Shown here: positions 41,349-49,241 of the stretch, piece after piece
Layout of the letters: every line of letters starts with the position of its first letter
Position numbering within the stretch: position 1 is the first letter of the stretch
Assembly: GCA_959602645.1 (NCBI GenBank)
Contig: CAUGTZ010000015.1
Coordinates: forward strand, 4,201-68,200
Source of the DNA: an uncultured Collinsella sp.
Lineage (GTDB): Bacteria > Actinomycetota > Coriobacteriia > Coriobacteriales > Coriobacteriaceae
Length of the DNA stretch: 64,000 bases
Direction: 5' to 3'
Made by a program: the position numbers and the translations under genes
The notes under the pieces: generated by a model
Told to the model about the DNA's origin: nothing
Seen by the model: the letters and a program-made list of their open reading frames with translations, nothing else
The model's database searches: none

Positions 41349-42605
41349 ATGGCATTGCAGTTTACAGAGCGCGAGTTCATTCCCGTGCTGCTCGGTGGCG
41401 ACATCAACGCCTATTCGGTGGCGCGCGCCTTCTACGAGGAGTACCAGGTCAAGAGCCTGGTCTTTGGCAAGTACCAGACGGGTCCCGCGTACCGCAGCCA
41501 GATTATCGACTACACGCCCAACGTGGATATCGATACCATGCCCGTGATGCTCAGGACCGTCAACGGCATTGCCCAAGCGCATGCCGATAAGACGATTGTC
41601 CTTGTGGGCTGTGGCGATAACTATGTTGCCCTCGTGGCTCAGGCCAAGGATGCCCATGAGCTGGCGGATAACATCGTCGCGCCTTACGCTCCCTATAGCA
41701 TGCTTGAGCAGTGTCAGAAGAAGGAGATCTTCTACGAGCTGTGCGAGAAGCATGGCGTGCCCTATCCGCATACCTTTACCTTCACCATGGCGATGCTGAA
41801 CGCCCAAGGCGAGGCACCTGCCGAAGTGCTCGACCAGATTGACTTCCCCTACCCGATGATTCTGAAGCCTTCTGACGGCATCATGTGGTGGCAGCACGAG
41901 TTCGAGGGCCAGAAAAAGGCCTATGAGATTGCCGACCGTGCCGAGCTGGAACAGGTCATTCGCGACTCGTATGCCAGCGGCTACACCGACGACCTGATCT
42001 TGCAGGATCGCGTGCCCGGCAATGACGAGTACATGCGCGTGCTCACCAGTTATTCCGACCGCAACGGCAAGGTGCGCATGATGTGCCTGGGCCATGTGCT
42101 GCTCGAGGAGCATCAGCCTCACGGTGTCGGCAACCACGCCTGTATCATCACCGAGCCCAATGACGAGCTCATGGGCGGCGTGCGCAAGTTGCTCGAGGAC
42201 CTTCACTTTGTGGGCTATTCCAACTTTGACGTTAAGTACGACGAGCGCGACGGCTCGTTTAAGTTCTTCGATTTCAACACGCGCCAAGGTCGTAGCAACT
42301 ACTACGTTACCAACAGCGGCTTTAACGTTGCCAAGTATGTGGTGGACGAGTATGTGTTCAACCGCCCGTTTGAGCCGGAGTTTGTGACGGCGCAGGACGA
42401 GGCGCTGTGGATGGTCGTCCCCATGGGCGTCGTCGACAAGTACGTCAAGGATCCCGAGCTGCGCGCTAAGGTGCATCGCCTGGACAAGGAAGGCAAGGGC
42501 GCCGACCCTTCGTTTATGAAGGGCGACTTTGTCTTTAACCGCTGGCTGCGCATGTGGCACACCAAGCTGCGCCACTTTAAGCTGTTCAAGACGTATTACA
42601 AGTAG
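41349..42605 (+). CDS. ATP-grasp carboxylate-amine ligase, probable D-aspartate ligase
   Basis: A 418-aa ATP-grasp enzyme; AGGAAGTTTCC precedes the ATG. Residues 10-115 form the N-terminal domain (FIPVLLGGDINAYSVARAFYEEYQVKS pattern), residues 120-320 the ATP-grasp core (YPMILKPSDGIMWWQHEF, DLILQDRVPGNDEYMRVLTSYSD, GYSNFDVKYDERDGSFKFFDFNTRQGRS with the Mg ligands E/N-x-R). It matches the group containing Enterococcus faecium D-aspartate ligase, which adds D-Asp to the Lys side chain of the peptidoglycan stem precursor. The adjacent aspartate racemase would supply D-Asp. Confidence 0.75.
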   Translation: MALQFTEREFIPVLLGGDINAYSVARAFYEEYQVKSLVFGKYQTGPAYRSQIIDYTPNVDIDTMPVMLRTVNGIAQAHADKTIVLVGCGDNYVALVAQAKDAHELADNIVAPYAPYSMLEQCQKKEIFYELCEKHGVPYPHTFTFTMAMLNAQGEAPAEVLDQIDFPYPMILKPSDGIMWWQHEFEGQKKAYEIADRAELEQVIRDSYASGYTDDLILQDRVPGNDEYMRVLTSYSDRNGKVRMMCLGHVLLEEHQPHGVGNHACIITEPNDELMGGVRKLLEDLHFVGYSNFDVKYDERDGSFKFFDFNTRQGRSNYYVTNSGFNVAKYVVDEYVFNRPFEPEFVTAQDEALWMVVPMGVVDKYVKDPELRAKVHRLDKEGKGADPSFMKGDFVFNRWLRMWHTKLRHFKLFKTYYK

Positions 42606-42614
42606 ATGAGTGCG

Positions 42615-42644
42615 GCGCCCGTCCGGTTTACATCGGGCGGGCGC
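42615..42644 (+). repeat. GC-rich hairpin between ligase and racemase genes
   Basis: GCGCCCGTCCG (42615-42625) and CGGGCGGGCGC (42634-42644) form an 11-bp stem with an 8-nt loop and no T tract; it may set the relative expression of the two genes. Confidence 0.5.
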
Positions 42645-42689
42645 GGGTATGATACGCGCAATTGCGCAAGCGTCACCAAGGAGGCGGCG

Positions 42690-43436
42690 ATGGAAAAGCT
42701 GGGAGTTATCGGCGGCATGGGCGCCGAGGCCACGTCGTATTACTACGACCAGGTGGTGCGCCATACGGCTGCTGCCTGCGATCAGGAACATATCGACATG
42801 GTGGTGCTCTCCAAGTCGACCATGCCCGACCGCACGCTTGCCATTAAGACCGGCGAGCATGCCAAGCTGCTGGCGACCATGAAAGAGTGTGCTCAGGCAC
42901 TCGAGTCGCTGGGCTGCGCGCACATTGCCATTCCCTGCAACACGTCACACTACTTCTACGACCAGATCCAGTCGTTTACGAAGGTGCCGATTATCCACAT
43001 GCCGCGCGAGTCGGTTCGCTATGCCCTTGCGGGTGCGGTGATGGGGGAGTGCGAGTTCGACCCCAACCTGAGTATGCCGGCCGAGCCGGTGCACAAGATT
43101 GGCATCATGGGCACCGACGGAACCGTGGGCGCGGGCGTCTACGGCCGCGAATGCGAGGCTGCGGGTGTTGAGGTTGTCTATCCCAGCGAGAAACGTCAGA
43201 ACGATGTGATGTCGCTTATCTACGGTGATGTGAAGGCCGGACGTGAGCCCGATATGGATAAGTTCGACCGCGTGATGTGGGAGTTCGCCCGTAGCGGCTG
43301 CGACCGTGTCATTCTGGCCTGCACCGAGCTATCGGTGCTGCAGAAGTATCGAGAGATGCCCGAGATCACCCTCGATGCCATGGATGTCCTGGTGCGCGAA
43401 TCCATCATCCGCAGCGGCGCCCCCTACCGCCTCTAG
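42690..43436 (+). CDS. Aspartate/glutamate racemase family protein (probable aspartate racemase)
   Basis: A 248-aa cofactor-independent racemase; AAGGAGG sets ATG 42690. It starts LGVIGGMGAEATSYYYDQVV, the aspartate racemase pattern. The two catalytic cysteines are in HIAIPCNTSHYFY (Cys83) and VILACTELSVL (near residue 197); PDRTLAIKTGE and a KIGIMGTDGTVGAGVY strand also fit. It interconverts L- and D-Asp. The ligase gene ends 84 bp upstream, and a terminator follows, so the two form a D-Asp module for cell-wall cross-bridges. Confidence 0.88.
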   Translation: MEKLGVIGGMGAEATSYYYDQVVRHTAAACDQEHIDMVVLSKSTMPDRTLAIKTGEHAKLLATMKECAQALESLGCAHIAIPCNTSHYFYDQIQSFTKVPIIHMPRESVRYALAGAVMGECEFDPNLSMPAEPVHKIGIMGTDGTVGAGVYGRECEAAGVEVVYPSEKRQNDVMSLIYGDVKAGREPDMDKFDRVMWEFARSGCDRVILACTELSVLQKYREMPEITLDAMDVLVRESIIRSGAPYRL

Positions 43437-43495
43437 CTTCCGACCCGTCAAAAAGGGACAGGTTAATTTTGGTAGGTTTTATCTGGTGAAACAGT

Positions 43496-43533
43496 AAAGG
43501 CCTCGGCTCGTTTGGTGCGAGCCGAGGCCTTTT
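43496..43533. terminator. Strong bidirectional terminator
   Basis: AAAGGCCTCGGCTCG (43496-43510) and CGAGCCGAGGCCTTT (43518-43532), 15 perfect pairs, 7-nt loop, between convergent racemase and ecfT genes. Confidence 0.93.
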
Positions 43534-43561
43534 GCGTTGGGCGGTTGCTGTCGGTGGCGAA

Positions 43562-44308
43562 CTAGAACAGGAAGCCGATGGCGATGAGAGCGATGCTGAC
43601 GATGAGTACGGCGATGTCCAGGCCCTTGATGGGGTAGCGCTTGTACGAGCTGGCGCGCGTGCGCAGATAGAAGCCGCGCTGTTCTGCCGCCAAGGCCGTG
43701 GCATCGGTCTTGCCCACGCTCGAGATGAGCAGCGGCACACACAGTGGCAGCATGAGCTTAAGCTTCTTGATGGGGTTCTTGGTGTCGTACTCGACGCCGC
43801 GTGCGGTCTGCGCTTCCATGATGGCGTTCATCTCCTGACCAAACACCGGCACAAAGCGCAGCGCCGTGGTAAAGGTGAAGGCATAGCGATACGGTACGTG
43901 CAGCACCTCGACGCAGGCGTTGGCAAGGTCGTTGAGCTTGGTCACCATAAGCATGAGGATGAGTGGCAGCGCCACGCCCAACAGGCGTAGGCAAGCCTTC
44001 GATCCGGTAATGAGGCCCGTGTCGGTGATAAAGCCCCACACCATGTTGCCGTCGCGCATAAAGGCCAGCTGAAGCACCAGCATGATAAGCGCGAGCGGAA
44101 TCAGCAACTTGAGTAGCGAGAGCAGACGGTCGACGACGCCGGCGTAGGCGCCCAGTGCAAGGGTGAGCGCCAAAAAGCCCAACAGCGCCACGTAGGTGTC
44201 GGACAGGAAGATGCCGACGATGATGGCGGCGGCGAGGCCCAGTTTGACGACGGGGTTCAGGCGATGCAGTAGCGTATTGCCCGGCATGTAGTCGATGACG
44301 TTAACCAC
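43562..44308 (-). CDS. ecfT: ECF transporter transmembrane (T) component
   Basis: A 248-aa membrane protein. I take GTG 44308 as start: GGAGATGG lies 6-8 bp before it, inside the end of the ATPase gene (8-bp overlap); an ATG frame further back is less likely. YMPGNTLLHRLNPVVKLG at the N-terminus is the EcfT signature; five membrane helices follow, with the coupling helices CVEVLHVPYRYAFTFTTALRFVPVF and MEAQTARGVEYDTKNPIKKL (the A-R-G motifs that contact the ATPases). It links ATP hydrolysis to the S component. Confidence 0.88.
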   Translation of the reverse strand: MVNVIDYMPGNTLLHRLNPVVKLGLAAAIIVGIFLSDTYVALLGFLALTLALGAYAGVVDRLLSLLKLLIPLALIMLVLQLAFMRDGNMVWGFITDTGLITGSKACLRLLGVALPLILMLMVTKLNDLANACVEVLHVPYRYAFTFTTALRFVPVFGQEMNAIMEAQTARGVEYDTKNPIKKLKLMLPLCVPLLISSVGKTDATALAAEQRGFYLRTRASSYKRYPIKGLDIAVLIVSIALIAIGFLF

Positions 44309-46052
44309 GGTGGACCATCTCCTTGGTAATTCGAACGACATCGGTGACCTCGCTCACCTGCGCAAAAGCGGGCGAGACGGAAGATGCCAGACGGCGCGAG
44401 AGTTCAATAACCTGGGGTGGCTCAACGTAGGCACGCCGCATGAGATCGATGTTCGAGAATAGCTCGTGCGTGCGGCCACGGTCGAGAATGCGGCCGTTGG
44501 CCATTACTACGATGCGCTCGGCAAAGTCGGAGACGACTTCCATGTCGTGGCAGACCATGATTACAGCGCAGCCGCGCTCGGCCATAGTGCGCACGGTTTC
44601 CATGACGGTCATGCACTCGCGGTAGTCAAGGCCGCTCGTGGGCTCGTCGAGGACCACGATTTTAGGCTCTACGACCACGACGGAGGCGAGCGCCACCATC
44701 TGGCGCTGACCGCGCGAGAGCGAGAAGGGCGCCTCGTCGGCCGGCAAGCCAAAGCGGTCGATGACGAGCTGGGCGCGACGCAGCGCCTCGGCACGGTCGA
44801 TGCCGGCAAGCTCCAGGCCAAAGGCGACCTCGTCGAGCACGGTGTCCTTGCAGATCTGGCGGTCGGGGTTTTGGAAGAGGGTTGCGACTTCGCGGGCGAT
44901 GCGGCTCGTGGGAACGGCCGCGGTATCCAGTCCCGTGACGCGCACGCTGCCCGAGGCGGGCTTAAGCAGGCCTGTGAGCAGCTTGGTGAGCGTGGTCTTG
45001 CCGGCGCCGTTTTGGCCGACGATGCCCACGAGCTCGCCGGGATAGAGGGTCAGGTTGAGGTCGTGGACGGCGGCGCCGCCATTGGGATAGGCAAACTCAA
45101 CATGATCGAAGGCGAGCACGGGCTCGGCGTCCTTGGCGTGCGGGCGCAACGACGGTGCGTGCGGTGAGCCGGCGGGTGCCTGATTGTCGCTGCTTGCGTG
45201 TGCGGGGTCGACGATGCCCGTAATCAGGCGCTCGGCCTCATCAACATCCAAACAGGGGGTGCCGCTGACCAGGCCGTCGGCCTCGAGGCTATTGAAGATA
45301 CGCGTGACGCGAGGGCAGTCGACGCCGATGGCACGGAGCTCGTCGGTATGCGCGAAGACCTCGTGTGGTTCGCCCTGCAGCGCGATTTCGCCATGGTTGA
45401 GCACGAGCACGCGGTTGCAGTACTCCGAGAGCAGGGCGACCTTTTGCTCAACGACGACGATGGTGATTCCAAGTGCGCGGTTTGCCTCACGCAGCGTCTC
45501 GAAGACCAGCGTGGAGCTGGCAGGGTCGAGTGCCGCGGTGGGCTCGTCGAGAACCAAGACGCGCGGACGCATAGCGAGAATGGCGGCGATGGCTACCTTT
45601 TGCTTCTGTCCGCCCGAGAGGGTGGCAATCTCGCGGTCGCGCAGGTCGCTGATGCCGACGGTCTCGAGCGTTTCGCTCACGCGCTGCTCGATCTGGTCAT
45701 GGGGGACGCCAAAGTTCTCGAGGCCAAAGAACATCTCGTCCTCGACGACCGAGGCGACCATTTGCGTGTCGATATCCTGCAGCACGCTGCCGACGATTTG
45801 CGACACGTCGGTCAACGAGACCTCGCAGGTGTCGTGGCCGTCAACCATGACGGACCCAAAGAACGTGCCGGTGTAGTGGTGGGGCACGGCGCCCGACAGG
45901 CAGGCGGCAAGCGTGGACTTGCCGGCGCCCGAGGGCCCGATGATGCCGATGAAATCTCCCTTGTTCACGCTGAGCGAGATGTGGCTGAGCGCCTGCTCGG
46001 TCTGCGTGCCATAGGAGAACGAGACATCGTCGACGTTGATGATCGTTTCCAT
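44301..46052 (-). CDS. ecfA: ECF transporter ATPase with two fused ABC domains
   Basis: A 583-aa protein. Domain 1 (1-240): GPSGAGKSTLAACLSG, LQDIDTQMVASVVEDEMFFGLEN, LSGGQKQKVAIAAIL, VLVLDEPTAALDP. A linker of about 70 residues (Ala/Pro/His-rich) leads to domain 2 (about 315-540): GQNGAGKTTLTKLLTG, FQNPDRQICKDTVLDEVAFGLELAG (pattern), LSRGQRQMVALASVV, IVVLDEPTSGLD. The Q-loop contexts are those of ECF energizing modules. Both sites look complete. It is encoded upstream of ecfT with overlap, and downstream of the S-component gene. Confidence 0.9.
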   Translation of the reverse strand: METIINVDDVSFSYGTQTEQALSHISLSVNKGDFIGIIGPSGAGKSTLAACLSGAVPHHYTGTFFGSVMVDGHDTCEVSLTDVSQIVGSVLQDIDTQMVASVVEDEMFFGLENFGVPHDQIEQRVSETLETVGISDLRDREIATLSGGQKQKVAIAAILAMRPRVLVLDEPTAALDPASSTLVFETLREANRALGITIVVVEQKVALLSEYCNRVLVLNHGEIALQGEPHEVFAHTDELRAIGVDCPRVTRIFNSLEADGLVSGTPCLDVDEAERLITGIVDPAHASSDNQAPAGSPHAPSLRPHAKDAEPVLAFDHVEFAYPNGGAAVHDLNLTLYPGELVGIVGQNGAGKTTLTKLLTGLLKPASGSVRVTGLDTAAVPTSRIAREVATLFQNPDRQICKDTVLDEVAFGLELAGIDRAEALRRAQLVIDRFGLPADEAPFSLSRGQRQMVALASVVVVEPKIVVLDEPTSGLDYRECMTVMETVRTMAERGCAVIMVCHDMEVVSDFAERIVVMANGRILDRGRTHELFSNIDLMRRAYVEPPQVIELSRRLASSVSPAFAQVSEVTDVVRITKEMVHRG

Positions 46053-46072
46053 GGATACCTTTCATAGTCATC

Positions 46073-46112
46073 GGGGACGTTCTTTAATGACTAGTCGTTT
46101 AAGAACGTCCCC
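46073..46112. repeat. Hairpin element between ecfS and ecfA
   Basis: GGGGACGTTCTT (46073-46084) and AAGAACGTCCCC (46101-46112) are perfect 12-bp arms. CTAGTCGTTT occurs in the loop (46091-46100) and again just outside (46119-46128). Resembles a mobile palindromic intergenic repeat. Confidence 0.55.
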
Positions 46113-46158
46113 AAAAGCTAGTCGTTTGGGATGGTCTTTGTTGGTGGAGTGCGGAGAC

Positions 46159-46258
46159 GGCTTTACGAGGGGCTCCAGGTTGGCGCGAAAGAGGAGCGAA
46201 GCGTACTTGGGTACGCGAGCGACGAATGAACGACAAGATGGGGTGGCTCGTAAAGCCG
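46159..46258. repeat. 100-bp palindromic element between ecfS and ecfA
   Basis: CGGCTTTACGAG (46159-46170) and CTCGTAAAGCCG (46247-46258) are perfect 12-bp terminal arms. Inside, GCGTAC-TTGG-GTACGC (about 46200-46215) forms a small hairpin flanked by GAGCGAAG and GAGCGACG. The element lies within the ECF operon on the transcribed strand and may process or stabilise the mRNA. Confidence 0.5.
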
Positions 46259-46264
46259 AGCGGG

Positions 46265-46837
46265 TTAATTGAGCCTAAGGGCCTTCTGGATGGGCAAGTA
46301 GAGGGCGCCGACCAGAATGGCGTTAAAGACGGCGGTCATGGCGACGACGGGCAACATAGCGGCGGCGAGCTCGCCGACCACGCCAAGCATGGCCATCTTG
46401 ATAACCATGAAGATGACGCCGGAGACAAAGGTGGTCACGAAGGTAGCGACGATGGCGACGGCAGGCTTAACCTGACCGTTCTTGCCGGCGGCGTTGACGA
46501 TGCCGGCCATGAGCATGGCGGCGATGCCCTCGGCGGCAAAATCGACGAACGGCGAAGTGGTGGTGATCTGGATCACGGCAGCCGAGATGAGGCCAATGAC
46601 GAGCGCCTGGCCGATGTTGGGGCGAACGACCAGGATGGTGAGGCAGAAGGCCGAGATGATGAACTCGGGGCTGATCATGCCGCCCGAGATGCCCGAGATT
46701 GCCTTGCCGACGGTGAAGTTGAGGATGAAGCCGGCGGCGAGCAGGATGGCGAGCAGGACGAGGGCGCGGACATCGAGTTTGCCGCGATCGGCGGTCTGGA
46801 CGGTGCGGGGCTGGGTGGCGGTGGTGTTCTGAGACAT
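46265..46837 (-). CDS. trpP: ECF transporter substrate-binding (S) component, probable tryptophan transporter
   Basis: A 190-aa membrane protein; GAAAGGA before ATG 46837 chooses this start. After a polar N-terminus come five to six helices: VRALVLLAILLAAGFILNFTVG, MISPEFIISAFCLTILVVRPN, GQALVIGLISAAVIQITTTSPFVDF (patterns) and a C-terminal pair. The size and the I-S-P-E-F...I-Q-I-T-T-T-S-P-F block resemble TrpP-type S components. The leader RNA carries a tryptophan attenuator with three Trp codons, strongly supporting tryptophan as ligand. Energised by the fused ATPase and EcfT encoded downstream. Confidence 0.8.
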   Translation of the reverse strand: MSQNTTATQPRTVQTADRGKLDVRALVLLAILLAAGFILNFTVGKAISGISGGMISPEFIISAFCLTILVVRPNIGQALVIGLISAAVIQITTTSPFVDFAAEGIAAMLMAGIVNAAGKNGQVKPAVAIVATFVTTFVSGVIFMVIKMAMLGVVGELAAAMLPVVAMTAVFNAILVGALYLPIQKALRLN

Positions 46838-46882
46838 GGTGAAAATCCTTTCGGAAGGGGATTGCAAGAGAAAAGCGGAGGC

Positions 46883-47012
46883 GCGTGATGCGAATGCGAT
46901 CGGGCTCGAGATAGAAAAAGGCCCCCGGTCGAAACCGGAGGCCTTCCAATCACCTAGAGCGCAAAAACAGGCGTGAGGGACTCACTGTCGACCGATCGTA
47001 TTCGCATCACGC
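46883..47012 (-). promoter_or_regulatory. Tryptophan attenuator region with flanking complementary segments
   Basis: Between the leader peptide gene and the S-component gene. The segment at 46992-47012 (inside the leader peptide gene) is complementary in 20 of 21 positions to 46883-46903, beyond the terminator. CGGTCGA (minus strand, 46988-46994) can pair with TCGACCG in the loop and 3' arm of the terminator (46926-46932), and GGCGTGA at the last Trp codon can pair with TCACGCC after the leader stop. These give mutually exclusive structures governed by the position of the translating ribosome. Confidence 0.65.
46915..46943 (-). terminator. Attenuator terminator of the tryptophan transporter
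   Basis: On the minus strand GGCCTCCGGT, loop TTCG, ACCGGGGGCC, then TTTTT. Nine to ten pairs. It lies 39 nt after the stop of the Trp-rich leader peptide and about 80 nt before the transporter start. Confidence 0.88.
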
Positions 47013-47050
47013 CACCACCAGTTGTTGAGAGACTTCATCGTGTTCTTCAT
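46982..47050 (-). CDS. Tryptophan leader peptide (22 aa)
   Basis: ATG at 47050, with AAAGGAG about 9 bp upstream, begins a 22-codon frame that reads MKNTMKSLNNWWWRDANT and then IGRQ, stop TGA (46982-46984). Three consecutive Trp codons at positions 11-13 are the hallmark of trp attenuation leader peptides. Scarce charged Trp-tRNA would stall the ribosome on them, freeing the following RNA to prevent the terminator. It precedes the ECF S-component gene. Confidence 0.85.
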   Translation of the reverse strand: MKNTMKSLNNWWWRDANTIGRQ

Positions 47051-47236
47051 GTTGGTGGCTCCTTTCGTGATGCCGTGGCGCGGTCGCACCTAGTTGCTGT
47101 TGCGCTGCACTATAGCACAGCGAAGTGTGTGCGGGGAAATCTTTTTTAAAAAGATTTCAGGCGGGTTTCCCGTCGGTCAAAAAGGCGGGTTAAGTGGGCG
47201 TGGTGACTCATGTGCCCCGCCCGCTCAGCTAAGACG

Positions 47237-49198
47237 TTACTCCTTATTGCGACGGTAGAGGAAGTAACCGCCCGCGGAGATGACGGCAACGCCAGCGATG
47301 GCGAATGCAGCCACCATGCGGCCATCAAAACGATCGCCAGTGGTGGGCAGGCCGCCCTTGGTGTTCGTCTTGTTGGTGGTTACCGTGGTCGTGGTGTCCG
47401 ACTTGCCGGGCTTCTCGGGCTTGGTGGTGGGCTGCTCGGGCTTAGCGGGCTGCTCGGGCTTAGCGGGCTGCTCGGGCTTAGCGGGCTGCTCGGGGGTACC
47501 GGGCTGTTCGGGAGTTCCGGGCTGATCCGGGGTCACCGGGTCGGTGGCAAGAGTGTCCTTGGCATAGGTGATGGACACCTTGAGGCCGTTGGTCTCAGTG
47601 TTCAGGTCGCTCGGGGTGAAGGGCGTGCTGAAATCCTCAGCCTTCAGATAAGCGCGCATCTCCTGGAGAAGGGCCTTGCACTTGACGTAGGTGTTCTCAG
47701 TGGCAGCCTTGCCGGCCTTGTTTGCCAGGGCGGTGCGGCCCTCAGTGGTGGTCTCGGCCTGCATAGCAGCATCGACCTCAAGGTTCTGCTCGATGAGCTC
47801 GTTCTGGAGAGCGTCGAGGTAGGCGCGAACGCCGGTGCCGAGCTGCTCGCGGTGCTCGTAGCAGAGGGAACTAATGTCCATGAGGACGTAGTTGATGGAG
47901 TTCTCGGGCTCCTCGTTGTTCACGATGTCCGTCTCTTCGCAGTGATCGTAGGAGACATCCTGATTGCTGAAGTAGGGGCTGACCTCGGTGAGCAGTGCAG
48001 AGTACAGAGGAATAGCGACGGAGTAGGCGGCGCGGGAGAGCATCTCCCACTGAATGGTCGCGATCTCGGGGTCCATGCCCTGACGGATCTGGAAGAGGTT
48101 GGTCTCGGTGCTTCTTTCGGTGCCGATGGCGTAGACACCGTCGGTGTTGGCGTTGAGGCCGGGGACATTTTCGCCGCGGTTGCCAAATGCACGGATCATC
48201 TCAAAGGTGTTCCAGTCGGACTTGCCGGGCTTGAAGAACAGGGGCTGGATCTCGCTGACCATGGCTCCGATTTGGTCGGGGCCTTTTTCCGGTTTAACCG
48301 TGACGATGTCGTAATCCGCACCCTTGGTCAACGGGGCCATGAAGTAATCGCGGCCCTGGACATAGCGAGTCCACTGATGAACGCCGGAATCGGCGACGCT
48401 TTTGCCATAGGTCTTGGCAACGTCGAACTTGCCGTCGGTGTACTCGGCGAAGCCATTTTTCTCGGGCATGGTCTGGATGCCCTCGGAGTGGAGGCAGTTC
48501 TCGGCGTCATCAAGGTTGACATCGTAATTGAGTCCGCCGATGTTGGGGTTGAGTGAGGCGACGTCATCGGCGAGCTTCATGGCGATCCACTGGTGGCCGG
48601 AAAGTGCGGCAAACAGCCAAGTCTCGTTGCTGTCGGCGATGATAATCTGATCGTTGCCGTTGGCGCCCTGCTCGTCGATGATCTTGCCGAGGAGTTCGAC
48701 ACCCTCAAGTGCTTTGGCACTTTCGCCTAAGATAACGCTGCCGTAGCTATACTCGCCAATGCCAGTGTCGGTCAGGGGGTCTGCCTTGGCGGCTTTATCG
48801 TTCATGTTGGTGGTCAGCGTTGCGGAGCAGGACACGCCCTTCTCGTTGATGCCTGCCTCAGAGTAGGCATCATAGCGCCCGTGCCACTGCGAAGGATGAT
48901 CGCGCACGTAGCTATAACGATATGTAGTCTTGGTCGACCTGTATGAGAAGTCGGACTCGTCTGAGCCGTAGGTATACCCGGGGGCATGCGACGGCTCAAT
49001 GCCAAAGTGCTTGAGGTAGCGCGGGCCAAAGTCCTCGGCGCGACCATAATATGTGTTGCCGTCGGCTGTTAGGTTTTTGCCCATGTACATCTGCGTGCAG
49101 GCGAGCGCAGATGTCGGCATGGACATGATGGTCGCAGCTCCAAAGGCGAGGCCTATGCCTAGCTTCTTGAGCGCGTTGACGGGGCGAGTTTTCCTCAT
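47237..49198 (-). CDS. Cell-wall-anchored C69-family dipeptidase
   Basis: A 653-aa protein. The signal peptide (1-33) ends SALA, leaving Cys34 as the N-terminal nucleophile of the PepD/C69 fold (ACTQMYMGKNLTADG, with YYGRAEDFG). Further family blocks: AGINEKGVSCSAT, IADSNETWLFAALSGHQW, FGNRGENVPG. Residues about 555-610 are a Pro/Glu/Lys/Gln repeat (P-E-Q-P-A-K units), followed by the sortase signal L-P-T-T-G at about 624-628, a membrane helix and YRRNKE. It should be an extracytoplasmic dipeptidase covalently linked to peptidoglycan, perhaps supplying amino acids to the neighbouring transporter. GGGAGGG precedes the ATG. Confidence 0.9.
   Translation of the reverse strand: MRKTRPVNALKKLGIGLAFGAATIMSMPTSALACTQMYMGKNLTADGNTYYGRAEDFGPRYLKHFGIEPSHAPGYTYGSDESDFSYRSTKTTYRYSYVRDHPSQWHGRYDAYSEAGINEKGVSCSATLTTNMNDKAAKADPLTDTGIGEYSYGSVILGESAKALEGVELLGKIIDEQGANGNDQIIIADSNETWLFAALSGHQWIAMKLADDVASLNPNIGGLNYDVNLDDAENCLHSEGIQTMPEKNGFAEYTDGKFDVAKTYGKSVADSGVHQWTRYVQGRDYFMAPLTKGADYDIVTVKPEKGPDQIGAMVSEIQPLFFKPGKSDWNTFEMIRAFGNRGENVPGLNANTDGVYAIGTERSTETNLFQIRQGMDPEIATIQWEMLSRAAYSVAIPLYSALLTEVSPYFSNQDVSYDHCEETDIVNNEEPENSINYVLMDISSLCYEHREQLGTGVRAYLDALQNELIEQNLEVDAAMQAETTTEGRTALANKAGKAATENTYVKCKALLQEMRAYLKAEDFSTPFTPSDLNTETNGLKVSITYAKDTLATDPVTPDQPGTPEQPGTPEQPAKPEQPAKPEQPAKPEQPTTKPEKPGKSDTTTTVTTNKTNTKGGLPTTGDRFDGRMVAAFAIAGVAVISAGGYFLYRRNKE
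47430..47525. repeat. In-gene 18-bp tandem repeats (Pro-rich wall-spanning region)
   Basis: The unit GGGCTGCTCGGGCTTAGC recurs about three times head to tail, followed by two diverged units (GGGCTGTTCGGGAGTTCC-like). They encode the E-Q-P-A-K-P / E-Q-P-G-T-P hexapeptides and are liable to copy-number change. Confidence 0.75.
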
Positions 49199-49217
49199 TT
49201 TCCCTCCCAGCGTGCGA

Positions 49218-49241
49218 AAGCCCTCTGTCGCCAGAGGGCTT
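49218..49241 (-). repeat. Hairpin in the leader of the C69 dipeptidase gene
   Basis: AAGCCCTCTG (49218-49227), loop TCGC, CAGAGGGCTT (49232-49241), 10 perfect pairs, 19 bp upstream of the ATG and just before the ribosome site. Could be a weak terminator or an mRNA 5' structure. Confidence 0.55.

Noticed and set aside
46226..46888. 220-codon plus-strand frame across ecfS
   Set aside because: Asp/Gly/His-rich antisense of a membrane protein; the S component has leader-peptide regulation on the minus strand.
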